This document shows, piece after piece, positions 32,189 to 40,039 of a stretch of DNA of 40,039 bases. The DNA comes from Sphingobium wenxiniae (GTDB lineage: Bacteria; Pseudomonadota; Alphaproteobacteria; Sphingomonadales; Sphingomonadaceae). The stretch covers positions 1 through 40,039 of the forward strand of contig NZ_VLKK01000023.1 of assembly GCF_007830065.1 (NCBI RefSeq), written 5' to 3'. The position numbers and the translations under genes were made by a program. Within the stretch, counting starts at the first letter, position 1; each line of letters starts with the position of its first letter. Below the pieces are notes generated by a model. It saw nothing but the letters and a program-made list of their open reading frames with translations. It ran no database searches and was not told the DNA's origin.

Positions 32189-32731
32189 TCACCAGTCCCC
32201 TGCCGCCGTGCGATCGCACTGATCTAGATATTGCCGCGCCGCCGCGACAAGCTCTGGCGCCAGACGATGGCCATCAGTTTCCCTTTGGAAACAGGCGCCC
32301 CCTCCCGCGTGCCGCATCGCAAACGCGCGCAGGGCTTCGAGTTTCGGATTGGCCAGCGGTGGAACACCCGTCGCTCCGAACATTTGCCGCAAAAGCGTGC
32401 GCAGCGGACCTCTTGCCTCAGGCTGCTTGATACGTTGCCGTTGCCGGCCATCGGACAATCCCACCAGTAGAGCCTGCAGTTCGAGCGGCGTGAGGATGGG
32501 AGGTCCAGTGACATCGGCCAGCGGCCGATCGGCCGCTTCCACCTCGTCGTCTGGTCGAGGGTACCTGCCAACCGACCTCGGCGAGGGGGCTTGGGGACGC
32601 CGAGTGGGGGCGCCGGCTGGCAGGCTGACGGGGGCCGCCACAGACGCTTGATCAGCACCCAGCGTGACGGCTGTCCCGCCAAACATAAGTCCGGGAATAT
32701 GGGAATAAGGCGGCGTTGGATCATAACGCAC
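32189..32731 (-). CDS. Hypothetical protein, 180 residues, downstream of the efflux pump
   Basis: I do not recognise the family. It starts 3 bp after the MFS stop (ATG 32729-32731) and is co-directional, so it is the last gene of the efflux operon. The first 80 residues are proline-rich and disordered (APTRRPQAPSPRSVGRYPRP). The rest is helical (ILTPLELQALLVGLSDGRQR, LRTLLRQMFGATGVPPLANP, ALRAFAMRHAGGGACFQRET) and might be a regulatory or accessory domain. The tight spacing and shared strand support it, but conservation is untested. 32063-32188 holds no gene. Confidence 0.55.
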   Translation of the reverse strand: MRYDPTPPYSHIPGLMFGGTAVTLGADQASVAAPVSLPAGAPTRRPQAPSPRSVGRYPRPDDEVEAADRPLADVTGPPILTPLELQALLVGLSDGRQRQRIKQPEARGPLRTLLRQMFGATGVPPLANPKLEALRAFAMRHAGGGACFQRETDGHRLAPELVAAARQYLDQCDRTAAGDW

Positions 32732-32734
32732 AGT

Positions 32735-34285
32735 CTAATGGGCTCCGCTGGTATCGATCGGACCCTTTGGCTTGGGCGCCAGCCAGATGAGCGTGGCGGC
32801 GAACGCGAAGCAGATCGTGATAGCGGCGAACATGTTCAGCGTCGCCAGCATCACGCTTTGACCCTCGACGAGGCTGGTCAGAGCCGCGGTCGCGGATTGA
32901 TATGACATGCCGTCGGCGATCATGCCCTCAAGCGTCGCCTGCCCCTGATGCATGGCGCCGGCCAGTTCGGTCTGGTTTTCCCGCGCGGCGTTGGCCCAGC
33001 CGGTCTGCACGATCGAGGTAGCGAATGCGCCGCCTAATGTCCGCATGAAATTCGTGAGGCCGGCGGCAGTCGCCTGCTCGTCTGGGTCCACACTCGCCAT
33101 CGCAAGACCGGTGACAGGCACAAAGAACATGACCATGAACGGACCCATCAGGAGTGTTGGCCAGGCCATCTGCAGGAAAGTGACGTCCGAGTTGAAAGTC
33201 ATCCGCCAGGCCACAGTCGCCCCGAGGCCCACGATGCCGAGCGATACGATCAACCTGGGATCGATTTTCTCTGTCAGCTTACCGATAGCTGGCGCCGAGA
33301 GGACGGCAAATATGCCCATCATCCCGGTCGCGTAGCCGGCCCAGGTCGCGGTGTAGCCCATATTCTGCTGGAGCCAGAGCGGCAGCAGGACGATGGCTGC
33401 GAAGAAGGCCCCGAACGCCACCGAATAGGTGACAGACGCCGCGACGAAGCCGCGATGGCGGAAAATCCGTAGATCGACAATAGGGTTCTTGTCGGTCAGC
33501 TCCCAGATCAGGAAAGCGACAAAGCCGATCGCGGCGATCGCTGCCAGCCAGCGGATTTCGGCAGCAGCGAACCAGTCATGGTTGCGGCCCTCGTCCAGCA
33601 TGATCTGGAGAGCGCCGACCCAAAGAATCAGGAGTGCGAGCCCGACCTTGTCGATCATGGCAGGGGCGGTGGGATCAGGTTGGCCGCGCAGGAAGTAGAG
33701 GACGGCAAGGCCGCCGGCCGCTGCAACCGGCACCTTGATGAAGAAGATCCACTCCCAGCCCACACCGTCGCAGATGATCCCGCCAAGTATAGGGCCGGCC
33801 ACGGGGCCGACAAGCGTCGTCATCGCCCAGATCACCGTTGCCAATGTCGCCTTTTCCGGGGGAAAAATGCGCAACAGCAGCATCTGCGAGAGCGGCATGA
33901 TCGGGCCGCCGAACAGACCGAGCAGGACGCGCCCGCCAATCAGCGTGCCCAGCGACCCGGCAAGACCGCACATCAGAGAAATCAGGGCGAACGCCAGATA
34001 GCAGGTGATGAACACGCGCTGCGCCCCAAACCGCTTGGCGAGCCAGCCCGTGAGCGGGACGGTGATCGCCTCGGCCACCGCATAGGAGGTGATGACCCAG
34101 GTCCCCTGCGACGATGACACGCCGAGCGCGCCCGCGATGGTCGGAATCGAGACATTGGCGATCGTCGTGTCAAGCACGACCAGGAAATTGCCGAGCCCGA
34201 TCGCAATCGCGGCGAGGATGAGCGTCGTGCCGGTGAGCGGCCCTGCGGGCAGAGCCGTTGCGCGGGCGGAAAAAGCGGTTGCCAT
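32735..34285 (-). CDS. DHA2-family MFS drug transporter (EmrB-like)
   Basis: A 516-residue 14-helix major facilitator of the DHA2 family, the proton-driven inner-membrane pump of a tripartite system. Motif D1 LVVLDTTIANVSIP (helix 1), motif A GWLAKRFGAQRVF (loop 2-3), motif C GPVAGPILGGIICDGVGWEW (helix 5) and the EWIFFIKVPV stretch are intact. The C-terminal half has GLGATVAWRMTFNSDVTFLQ and ATLNMFAAITICFAFAATLI. The upstream HlyD-like and outer-membrane factor genes complete an EmrAB-TolC-like pump. Substrate is unknown; such pumps export hydrophobic drugs and uncouplers. Confidence 0.93.
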   Translation of the reverse strand: MATAFSARATALPAGPLTGTTLILAAIAIGLGNFLVVLDTTIANVSIPTIAGALGVSSSQGTWVITSYAVAEAITVPLTGWLAKRFGAQRVFITCYLAFALISLMCGLAGSLGTLIGGRVLLGLFGGPIMPLSQMLLLRIFPPEKATLATVIWAMTTLVGPVAGPILGGIICDGVGWEWIFFIKVPVAAAGGLAVLYFLRGQPDPTAPAMIDKVGLALLILWVGALQIMLDEGRNHDWFAAAEIRWLAAIAAIGFVAFLIWELTDKNPIVDLRIFRHRGFVAASVTYSVAFGAFFAAIVLLPLWLQQNMGYTATWAGYATGMMGIFAVLSAPAIGKLTEKIDPRLIVSLGIVGLGATVAWRMTFNSDVTFLQMAWPTLLMGPFMVMFFVPVTGLAMASVDPDEQATAAGLTNFMRTLGGAFATSIVQTGWANAARENQTELAGAMHQGQATLEGMIADGMSYQSATAALTSLVEGQSVMLATLNMFAAITICFAFAATLIWLAPKPKGPIDTSGAH

Positions 34286-34304
34286 CAGGTGAGGCTCCTG
34301 GCGA

Positions 34305-35471
34305 TCAGTTCGAGATGTCGATGTCGGCGCTCATCGACAGGCCAACGCGCAGGGGATGTTCGCCGAGTTGTTTGGGATCCAGTTTGATACGAACCGGAAG
34401 ACGCTGCACCACCTTGATCCAGTTGCCGGTTGCGTTCTGTGCTGGCACAACCGCGAAAGCGGCGCCCGTGCCGCCCGAAAAGCCAACCACGCGACCATGA
34501 TATTCGACCTTGCCGCCATAGAGGTCCGATGTCAGCCGGACCGGTTGTCCGGGCCGAACCTTCGCAAGCTGAACTTCCTTGAAGTTGGCATCGACATAGG
34601 CACCCTGGATTGGGACAACCACCATCAGGGCCTGGCCCGGCTGCACGCGCTGGCCGATCTGGACCTGCCGCCGGGAGATGACCCCGTCGATCGGGGCGCG
34701 CAGGATCATGCGCTCAAGATCGACATGCGCCTGATCGCGAGCGGCCCGAGCCACTAGGACCTCCGGGTTGGCGTCGATCGTCGAATTGTCGATCAGCGCC
34801 TTGTTGGCATCACGGCTGCCGATGGCGGCCGTGCGGTTGGCCAGCGCCTGTGCCCGGGCCGCTTCGGCCGCCTTTACCCTGGCGAGGGCGGTGTGTTGGG
34901 CATTGCGCGCTACCGTGAGTTCATCGCCCGATACGGAGCCCGAGGCTGCCAATGCCTCGCGCCGCTGAAGATCAATGCGCGCCTTGTCGAGATCACCACG
35001 GGCGGCGGTGAGTTGAGCCTCGACGCTGGTCTGGTCGGCGACGCGCGCGGCGATCTGTGCTCCCAAGACGCTGTCGGTCGCAACCAGTCCGCGCACCCGG
35101 CGGACCGCCGACGCCAACTCGGCTTCGGCGCGGGCGAGAGCGATTTTCGCATCTGTATCATCGAGCCGGACAAGGATCTCGCCGCGCCTCACGGGTTGGG
35201 TGTCATCGACCAGCACTTCGCGCACCGGGCCTCCGACCAGCGGCGTCACCTGCGCGACATTGGCCCCGACATAGGCATTGTCGGTCTCGACATGCTGCGA
35301 GGCGATCAGGACATCATAGGCATAGTAGCCGCTCCCAAGCACCGCGACAGTCGCCGTCAGCGCGATGAACAGCCGCGTACGCTTGCCTTTGCGCGCGCGC
35401 ACCTCACCGGGGCTTTCTTCCTCGATGATGGTGTGGACGTCATGTTCGATGATATGGGTTGTCTTGGACAC
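34305..35471 (-). CDS. HlyD-family periplasmic adaptor (EmrA-like)
   Basis: A 388-residue membrane-fusion protein linking the MFS pump to the outer-membrane channel. A short cytoplasmic N-terminus is followed by one membrane helix (about 32-52, FIALTATVAVLGSGYYAYDV). Then come a lipoyl/barrel half (VETDNAYVGANVAQVTPLVG, VLVDDTQPVRRGEILVRLDD), a coiled-coil hairpin (about 105-215), the second lipoyl half (LRAPIDGVISRRQVQIGQRV) and a beta-barrel (VDANFKEVQLAKVRPGQPVR). The family's usual layout is complete. Gaps to the flanking pump genes are 19 and 14 bp. Confidence 0.92.
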   Translation of the reverse strand: MSKTTHIIEHDVHTIIEEESPGEVRARKGKRTRLFIALTATVAVLGSGYYAYDVLIASQHVETDNAYVGANVAQVTPLVGGPVREVLVDDTQPVRRGEILVRLDDTDAKIALARAEAELASAVRRVRGLVATDSVLGAQIAARVADQTSVEAQLTAARGDLDKARIDLQRREALAASGSVSGDELTVARNAQHTALARVKAAEAARAQALANRTAAIGSRDANKALIDNSTIDANPEVLVARAARDQAHVDLERMILRAPIDGVISRRQVQIGQRVQPGQALMVVVPIQGAYVDANFKEVQLAKVRPGQPVRLTSDLYGGKVEYHGRVVGFSGGTGAAFAVVPAQNATGNWIKVVQRLPVRIKLDPKQLGEHPLRVGLSMSADIDISN

Positions 35472-35485
35472 GGGACTGTTATCCT

Positions 35486-36910
35486 TCAGGAACGAAAGCC
35501 GCCGCCGAGCGCGCGGACGAGAGCGACGTCGAGGGCAAAGGCGCGGGTTTGGAGCGAGGCGACGGCGCGGCGGGTGGCGATAAGGCCGTCTTCGGCGACG
35601 AGGACGTCGAGATAGGTGGCCAGGCCGCCGCGATAGCGGTTGTTGGCCACTGTCCAGGCAGCCGTGGCGGCGCGTTCGGCTTCCTGCGCGCGACCAAGCC
35701 GCTCGCCCAGCGCCCGCTGGCTGGCGGTCGCGTCGGCGACCTCGCCCAGCGCCTGGGTGAGCGCCCCGTCATATTGCGCTACCGCGTTCTGGTAATCAGC
35801 CTCGGCTGCCCGATATTGGCCGCGGAGTCGACCGCCATCGAAAATTGGCAGGCTGATCGCGGGCCCGGCCGTTCCAAAGGTGGAGCCTGATTTGAACACG
35901 TTATCGATACCGAGCGCCTGGAGGCCGATCAGGCCGGCAAGGTTAATGTTCGGATAGAAGGCCGCACGTGCCTCCCTGATCCGACTTCCCGATCCTTCGG
36001 CGCGCAGGCGCGCGGCGATGATGTCGGGCCGCCGCCCGATCAGTTCGGCGGGCAGGTTCGCGGGAAGACCGAAGGCGGTGTCGGACAACACGGACGGACG
36101 GGCGATCGATAGCCCCCGGTCTGGGCCGGCCCCGAGCAACACCGCGATGCGGTTGCGCGTGAGCGACAGGCTTTCTTCAAGCGCGGCACGTTCGCCCTGT
36201 GCCGTCGCCAGCGCGGAGCGGGCGCGCTCGACCGCGCCGTCATTTTCCATCCCCTGGGCCTTGCGCCCCTGCATCAGTTCCAGGGTGCGGCTACGCACCT
36301 TGACCGCGTCGACCACCGCGTCATGCTCGGCATACAATCCGGTCAGATCGGCATAGGCGCTGGCGATGCCGGCCGAGACCGCCAGTCTGGCGGCGGCGGC
36401 TTCCGCTCCCGCGGCTTCGGCCTCCGATCGGGCTGCGGCGAGCGCCGCGCGATTGCGACCCCAAAAGTCCAGTTCCCAATCGAGGCGGAGCGCGCCCTGT
36501 CCATAGTCGGGCCAACCCCGGGGCGAGAAGTCGCCAGGGATGAGATAATTATAGCTCTGCTTCGTAACGCCGCCTTGTGCATCGGCGGCGAGCGAGGGCA
36601 GCAGCCGGCTCCGCGTCTGACGGACCAGGGCCTCGGCCCGGGCGAAGCGTGCCTGAGCGACGCGAAGACCGGTAGCGCCCGCCAGACCTTCTTCGATCAG
36701 GGCGTCGAGTTGCGGATCGCCAAAGTCCGTCCACCATCGATCGGACGGCCAGGCGGCAACGGGCGCGGCAAGGCTTGTGCTACTGGCGAATTGCCCGGGC
36801 TGCGCGATCGGCCGCAGGTCGTTTTTTGCCGGAAGCGCCGCGCATCCACTCAGCAGGAGCGCGGCCACAGCCATTGGCCCGGCTTGGCTTGGATGAAACA
36901 GTTTTCCCAC
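35486..36910 (-). CDS. Outer-membrane efflux factor, NodT/OprM type lipoprotein
   Basis: A 474-residue outer-membrane factor, the exit duct of the pump. The signal peptide ends in a lipobox (ALLLSGC at residues 17-23), so it is a lipoprotein. Two OEP repeats are seen: the first with LDALIEEGLAGATGLRVAQA and LRLDWELDFWGRNRAALAAA, the second with ELIGRRPDIIAARLRAEGSG and ISLPIFDGGRLRGQYRAAEA, which are hallmark OMF segments. It is the first gene of the four-gene efflux operon, divergent from a TetR gene 37016-37636. Confidence 0.93.
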   Translation of the reverse strand: MGKLFHPSQAGPMAVAALLLSGCAALPAKNDLRPIAQPGQFASSTSLAAPVAAWPSDRWWTDFGDPQLDALIEEGLAGATGLRVAQARFARAEALVRQTRSRLLPSLAADAQGGVTKQSYNYLIPGDFSPRGWPDYGQGALRLDWELDFWGRNRAALAAARSEAEAAGAEAAAARLAVSAGIASAYADLTGLYAEHDAVVDAVKVRSRTLELMQGRKAQGMENDGAVERARSALATAQGERAALEESLSLTRNRIAVLLGAGPDRGLSIARPSVLSDTAFGLPANLPAELIGRRPDIIAARLRAEGSGSRIREARAAFYPNINLAGLIGLQALGIDNVFKSGSTFGTAGPAISLPIFDGGRLRGQYRAAEADYQNAVAQYDGALTQALGEVADATASQRALGERLGRAQEAERAATAAWTVANNRYRGGLATYLDVLVAEDGLIATRRAVASLQTRAFALDVALVRALGGGFRS

Positions 36911-37015
36911 AACGTCACCAACCTATAATAAACTGAACGGTCTCGTTATAGACGTAAGCTTGCATCGACAAGGCAAAACTGTACCATTGGGTTCAGGAAA
37001 GGAGAGATGCTGATT
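36911..37015. promoter_or_regulatory. Divergent promoter region between the efflux operon and its TetR gene
   Basis: About 100 bp between the two divergent genes. It contains CTGAAC (36933-36938) and an inverted GTTCAG farther on (36990-36995), together with a TATAATAA-like sequence. The AT-rich core and the ACTGAACGGTCTCGTT string look like promoters with a TetR operator, but exact elements are uncertain. Confidence 0.5.
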
Positions 37016-37636
37016 ATGAGGGTACGGACAGACGACCGGCGCAACGCCATCATCGAAGCGGCGAATGCGGTGTTCCGTGAGTTGGGCTATGAACGGACCA
37101 GCATGTCAGCCATCTCGGAGCGGGTCGGCGGGTCGAAGGCGACGTTGTATGGCTATTTCAAATCCAAGGAGGAGTTGTTCGTCGCCGCCATGCTCGAGGC
37201 GGTAGCAGAACAGGGGCAGGTGGTGATGGATCTGCTCGATCCGTCCGAACCCCGAGTGGATCTCGTGCTCCAGCGATTTGGCGAGGCGTATCTTGAATTT
37301 ATGGCGACCCCTGAAACGCTCGCCGTCATACGGGCAGCGGTAGCGGAGGGCGCGCATGTCGCGGTTGGCGCGCGGCTTTATGAGAGCGGGCCAAAGCGCG
37401 GGTGGGAAGGGATGAAAGCGTATCTCGCGCGATTGTGCGAAAAGGGCGCTATCCGCGCCTTCGATCCAGGCATCGCCGCAGGTCATCTCAAGGGGATGCT
37501 GGAAGCCGGCGTCATCGAACCGCTCCTCTACGGTACGAAGCCTCAAATCGATCCGAAGCTGGCCGTTGCCGCTGCGGTGGAAGGATTTTTACGCGCGTAC
37601 GGTTACACCGAAACCCGGTCGGGACAGGGGAAGTGA
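37016..37636 (+). CDS. TetR/AcrR-family transcriptional regulator of the efflux operon
   Basis: A TetR repressor of about 206 residues. The HTH is clear (AIIEAANAVFRELGYERTSM, then ISERVGGSKATLYGYFKSKE). The C-terminal domain (AEGAHVAVGARLYESGPKRG, AGHLKGMLEAGVIEPLLYGT) matches the TetR_C group of efflux regulators. I prefer the ATG at 37016 because AGGAGAG (36999-37005) is better placed for it than for the ATG at 37007. It is divergent from the OMF-HlyD-MFS operon, the usual arrangement for a ligand-responsive local repressor of a pump. Confidence 0.9.
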   Translation: MRVRTDDRRNAIIEAANAVFRELGYERTSMSAISERVGGSKATLYGYFKSKEELFVAAMLEAVAEQGQVVMDLLDPSEPRVDLVLQRFGEAYLEFMATPETLAVIRAAVAEGAHVAVGARLYESGPKRGWEGMKAYLARLCEKGAIRAFDPGIAAGHLKGMLEAGVIEPLLYGTKPQIDPKLAVAAAVEGFLRAYGYTETRSGQGK

Positions 37637-37650
37637 AGTGACCGGCGCGT

Positions 37651-37866
37651 GCCAGACAGTGTAGTTGGCTTGGTATCGCTATAGCGAAATTTACTCGGCA
37701 TCCGATGTGTGGACGGCGTCCGGTCATTACGCCCGACAAGCTCAAAAAGGCGCGGGACCATATCGCGGCAAGGTTGACGGTCCGCGAAGCGGCTACCCGT
37801 CTCAAGGTCGGTAAAACCGCCCTATACAGGGCACTCGAAGGAGTGGCAGCAAAAGCAAAAGCCTGA
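37651..37866 (+). pseudogene. Serine recombinase (resolvase), C-terminal HTH fragment
   Basis: In-frame codons from about 37687 on give RRPVITPDKLKKARDHIAAR, then LTVREAATRLKVGKTALYRA. This is the C-terminal DNA-binding helix-turn-helix of Tn3-type resolvases or invertases, ending at TGA 37864-37866. The catalytic N-terminal domain is absent; the sequence before the fragment (from 37651) has no resolvase motif. It is a remnant of another transposon that once adjoined the efflux block. Confidence 0.75.
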
Positions 37867-37920
37867 CGTTCCATCTTCGTAGGCCTCTAGCGTACCTAAA
37901 TGTCACTTTCGTGTAGTGAC

Positions 37921-38046
37921 CCCAGTAAGGGTGACCAGGAGGGTGAGGGGGCAACCGCCTATCTCAGCCCGCGCACCGTTCGGGCGATCGCCGCTTGGCT
38001 CGCGGCCGCCGGCATCGCGGCGGGCCCGGTGTTCCGACGCGTGAAC
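37921..38046 (+). pseudogene. Tyrosine recombinase fragment
   Basis: The frame SKGDQEGEGATAYLSPRTVR continuing AIAAWLAAAGIAAGPVFRRV matches the catalytic-domain region just after the first conserved Arg in phage-type integrases (SKTDQEGEG...YLxPRTVxAI...WL...GPLFRR). No catalytic HxxR or Tyr follows. The fragment ends near 38046 where a gene of the opposite strand begins. It is a short relic marking a recombination junction. Confidence 0.65.
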
Positions 38047-38125
38047 GTGTGGCCTGCTGGGCGAAAGCCGTCGCGTGCGTCATCAGAACCGTGCTGGCCA
38101 GGATCAAAGAGGTTGAAAAACGCAT
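37964..38125 (-). pseudogene. Stump of a secreted-protein gene of the PepSY operon
   Basis: ATG 38123-38125 with GAAGGAGATAG upstream gives MRFSTSLILASTVLMTHATA followed by FAQQAT, a clear signal peptide with an AxA-type cleavage site. After about 28 codons the frame crosses into the integrase relic and ends with arginine-rich antisense sequence. The original gene was the third member of the TonB receptor/PepSY operon. Its body is lost. Confidence 0.65.
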
Positions 38126-38145
38126 CGGTCTATCTCCTTCGGGGG

Positions 38146-39483
38146 TCAGGATGTCGGGGAAGGCGTGGAGCGGCGGACGAGCCAGTCGACCGCCAGGATG
38201 ATCGTCGCTGAAGCGCCGAACAGCGGCAGCAGCAGCGCCAGGAGAACGAAGGTGACGATGAGCGCGGGCTTCACCCGGCCGGTGATCGCAGTCGGCGCAC
38301 CCAACGCACCTTGCGGCCGGCGCTTGAGCCACATCACGACGCCGAGGATGCTGATGGTGACCAGCGCGAGTGCGGTAACGACGCCGATCAGTTGATTGAC
38401 CCAGCCGAACAACTGGCCTTCGTGCCAGGCAACCCCGGTGTTGACGATGCGGTCGATGACATGCTGGTCGGCAAAGCCGCGGCGCCCCGTCTCGGCGCCC
38501 GTCATGGGTTCATAGGTCACTTGCCGGCCGAGCCAGCGATTCTGCGCCTCGGATTTGACTGTCCAGACCTCGCCGGTGGGCGGACCGAAGCGTTGCGGCG
38601 CATGCGGTGGCAACACGATGACCGGAAACGCCATGTCTTCGCCGCGCGCCTTGGCAACGAACGTGGCGAGCGACAGGCTCGGTTCGTTCGAGGCAGGCCG
38701 CATAGCCATAGGCATGGCCCCATGATGGCCTGCATGGCCGCCATCGGCGCCGATCTTCCAGTCCTGCGGCCCACTGACCAGCCCCAGCTCGGTCCGCGCC
38801 CATTTGAACGCGCTGCCCCAGGCACCCGCCCACGGCAGGCCGCTCGCAAGCATGATCAGCACCAGCCCTGCGATCCAGAAGCCCGTGACGTGGTGGATGT
38901 CCTTCAGGAGCGGTCGGCCCTTGAGCGACAGACGTGGCCAGAACGTGCCGGCGGCCCGGAATGGACGGGGCCACCAGAGATAGAGGCCGGTCAGGATCAT
39001 CACGATCGTCCAGCTCGCCGCCAGTTCGACCAGCCAGTCGCCCCATGTGCCGAGCAGAAGCGTGCCGTGAATGCGCGCTACCGTGTCGGCGATGCGCGTG
39101 TCGGGATCGAAGCTCCCCAGTACCTTGCCCTGCGGGGAGACGAAGACCTGACGCTTGTCGCCCTGCGCGGTGCCGAGCTGGACCATCGCCGCATCACCCG
39201 TCTCTCGGGGAAGCCGGTAATTGTCGAACCGGGCACCGGGGTTCGCCGCGAGCACTGCCGCCAGTTGCGCGTCGGGCGATACCGCCCCCTCAGTCCCGAG
39301 GTTCAGCCATGCACGCTCCTCCCAGCGCTCGATCTGCGGTTTGAACAGATAGATCGCGCCAGTGATCGAGAGGATCAGGATGAAGGGCAGCACGAACAGC
39401 CCGGCGTAGAAATGCCAGCGCCAGATCGTGCGATAGGCGGTGCCTGCCTGTGTTGGCGATCGTGTGTCGGTCGACGTCACCAT
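38146..39483 (-). CDS. PepSY-domain iron-uptake membrane protein
   Basis: A 445-residue PepSY_TM protein. The first membrane helix with WRWHFYAGLFVLPFILILSI is typical; PepSY-type periplasmic loops and further helices follow (IVMILTGLYLWWPRP, TGFWIAGLVLIMLASGLPWA, WVNQLIGVVTALALVTISIL). Conserved histidines (IHGTLLLG, DIHHVTGFW, NTGVAWHEGQLFGW) could bind haem. HAGHHGAMPMAM is an extra metal-binding-looking loop. Members act with TonB receptors to reduce or release siderophore iron. The ATG at 39483 overlaps the stop of the TonB receptor gene upstream. Confidence 0.9.
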   Translation of the reverse strand: MVTSTDTRSPTQAGTAYRTIWRWHFYAGLFVLPFILILSITGAIYLFKPQIERWEERAWLNLGTEGAVSPDAQLAAVLAANPGARFDNYRLPRETGDAAMVQLGTAQGDKRQVFVSPQGKVLGSFDPDTRIADTVARIHGTLLLGTWGDWLVELAASWTIVMILTGLYLWWPRPFRAAGTFWPRLSLKGRPLLKDIHHVTGFWIAGLVLIMLASGLPWAGAWGSAFKWARTELGLVSGPQDWKIGADGGHAGHHGAMPMAMRPASNEPSLSLATFVAKARGEDMAFPVIVLPPHAPQRFGPPTGEVWTVKSEAQNRWLGRQVTYEPMTGAETGRRGFADQHVIDRIVNTGVAWHEGQLFGWVNQLIGVVTALALVTISILGVVMWLKRRPQGALGAPTAITGRVKPALIVTFVLLALLLPLFGASATIILAVDWLVRRSTPSPTS

Positions 39484-39717
39484 GTGAAGCGAACGCCGCC
39501 GAACACGGCGCGGCCGGTGCCTGGGTTGAAGATCTCCGAATTGGCGTTCGCGACGCCTGCGATCGCGACGGTCGCGATGTAACGCTTGTCGGTCAGATTG
39601 CGGCCCTCGACATAGACCGACCAGTGCTTGCCCGCATCGAACCCGGTCTTGAGGTTCAGCAGCGCGTAGGGATCGACGCTCAGCGTGTTGGCATTGTCGG
39701 CAAAATAGTGGCCCGGC
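39477..39717 (-). pseudogene. TonB-dependent receptor, C-terminal stump cut by IS21
   Basis: About 79 residues of the final barrel strands of a TonB-dependent outer-membrane receptor remain: YALLNLKTGFDAGKHWSVYV, EGRNLTDKRYIATVAIAGVA, and the terminal GRAVFGGVRFTW with the aromatic last residue required for barrel insertion. The rest is replaced by the left end of an IS21-family element at 39718. The stop overlaps the PepSY gene start, a normal siderophore operon arrangement. The N-terminal part is not found after the left-hand IS21 end in this window. Confidence 0.88.
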
Positions 39718-40039
39718 TGTTGATTTCCACTGAGAGTTGACCCGGGAGGGGCATAAGTTTCCACTGAGAAGTGACCCATGTTTTGACTTCCCTCTGGCTG
39801 ATTGGTCGGAGGATTCAGGAGTGATCGACATGGCGTTATTGAGTGTAATCCGGCGCTGGCATTTCCGGCAGCAGGTTCCGATCCGGGAGATCGAGCGGCG
39901 CACTGGTTTGTCGCGCAACACGATCCGCAAGTACCTGCGGGCGGACACGGTAGAGCCGCAGTTCAAGGTTCCCGAGCGGCCGAGCAAGCTGGACCCGTAT
40001 GCGGAGAAGCTGTCAGGCTGGCTGCGGATCGAGGCTGGC
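39718..40039 (+). mobile_element. IS21-family element, left-hand part
   Basis: The terminus 39718-39746 is a perfect 29-bp inverted copy of 328-356, and a second subterminal repeat lies at 39759-39778. istA begins at 39830. The element continues past the window edge. It is inserted in a TonB receptor gene. Confidence 0.92.
39830..40039 (+). CDS. istA: IS21-family transposase IstA (N-terminal part)
   Basis: Seventy codons of an IstA transposase. The N-terminal helix-turn-helix is visible (IRRWHFRQQVPIREIERRTG, then LSRNTIRKYLRAD) followed by the family's VEPQFKVPERPSKLDPY segment. The DDE domain lies beyond the window. The ATG at 39830 follows CAGGAGTGATCGAC; a GTG nine bases earlier (39821) is the alternative start but overlaps the ribosome site. 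Together with istB it catalyses IS21 transposition. Confidence 0.93.
   Translation, partial: MALLSVIRRWHFRQQVPIREIERRTGLSRNTIRKYLRADTVEPQFKVPERPSKLDPYAEKLSGWLRIEAG

Noticed and set aside
38311..39582. Long plus-strand open frame (423 codons) opposite the PepSY gene
   Set aside because: The minus strand encodes clear membrane helices and PepSY motifs in this interval; the plus-strand frame is its shadow.
1..40039. Circular 40-kb plasmid opened inside one IS21 copy
   Set aside because: The IS ends would match, but no target duplication links the flanks, the interrupted TonB receptor does not resume after position 356, and no replication gene is present. It is not fully excluded.
1..40039. CRISPR arrays, tRNA genes and rRNA genes
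   Set aside because: No regularly spaced repeats, cloverleaf-like sequences or rRNA segments were noticed on either strand.

Overview
The window looks like an accessory region (plasmid or genomic island) of a high-GC alphaproteobacterium, most probably a sphingomonad. The pointers are a dense cluster of small conserved genes typical of sphingomonad plasmids and islands (DUF736, DUF1173, DUF3768, a short SSB, a staphylococcal-nuclease-like protein), a MucR/Ros regulator, and a TonB receptor/PepSY iron-uptake pair. No replication, partition or conjugation gene, no tRNA or rRNA and no CRISPR array was seen, so the replicon type stays open.

Layout. 1-356 is the right end of an IS21-family element (istB) and 39718-40039 is the left end of the same kind of element (istA), with matching 29-bp termini. 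422-4770 holds two toxin-antitoxin modules, hipBA (+) and xre-RES (-), arranged tail to tail. Between them lie a dif-like XerC/XerD site and an IS1202/ISNCY-type element inserted 6 nt from that site with a 5-bp target duplication. 4827-6159 has a winged-helix protein and a MucR-type zinc-finger regulator. 6404-15982 is a run of about 16 small, mostly minus-strand genes, most of unknown function, with ssb, a secreted nuclease-like protein, a SLOG-like protein, DUF1173, DUF736 and DUF3768. 16363-21740 is a separate plus-strand unit: an SbcD/YhaO-like phosphoesterase, an SbcC/YhaN-like ATPase and a sigma-factor-like gene whose 3' end is cut off by a Tn3-family element.

21728-24920 is that Tn3-family element (tnpA only, 38-bp GGGG...TAAG ends), which also truncates an IS3-family element (24921-25885). 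26019-30870 is a five-gene operon of redox and hydrolase enzymes (aldo/keto reductase, alpha/beta hydrolase, quinone-reductase-like MDR, Old Yellow Enzyme, SDR) divergent from a TetR regulator. Translationally coupled to that regulator is a thioesterase pseudogene with one in-frame TGA. 32189-36910 encodes a tripartite efflux system (DHA2 MFS pump, HlyD adaptor, outer-membrane factor) plus a small unknown protein, divergent from a second TetR gene. 37651-38125 is a scar of recombinase fragments fused to the stump of a secreted-protein gene. 38146-39717 is a PepSY membrane protein and the C-terminal stump of a TonB-dependent receptor cut by the right-hand IS21 copy.

How it fits together: addiction modules and mobile elements stabilise and reshape the region, the small-gene cluster is probably a plasmid/island maintenance backbone, and the right half is cargo. 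That cargo looks suited to handling electrophilic or toxic organic compounds (reduction, hydrolysis, efflux), with each block under its own TetR repressor. Family assignments are from reading the sequence; no database search was possible.
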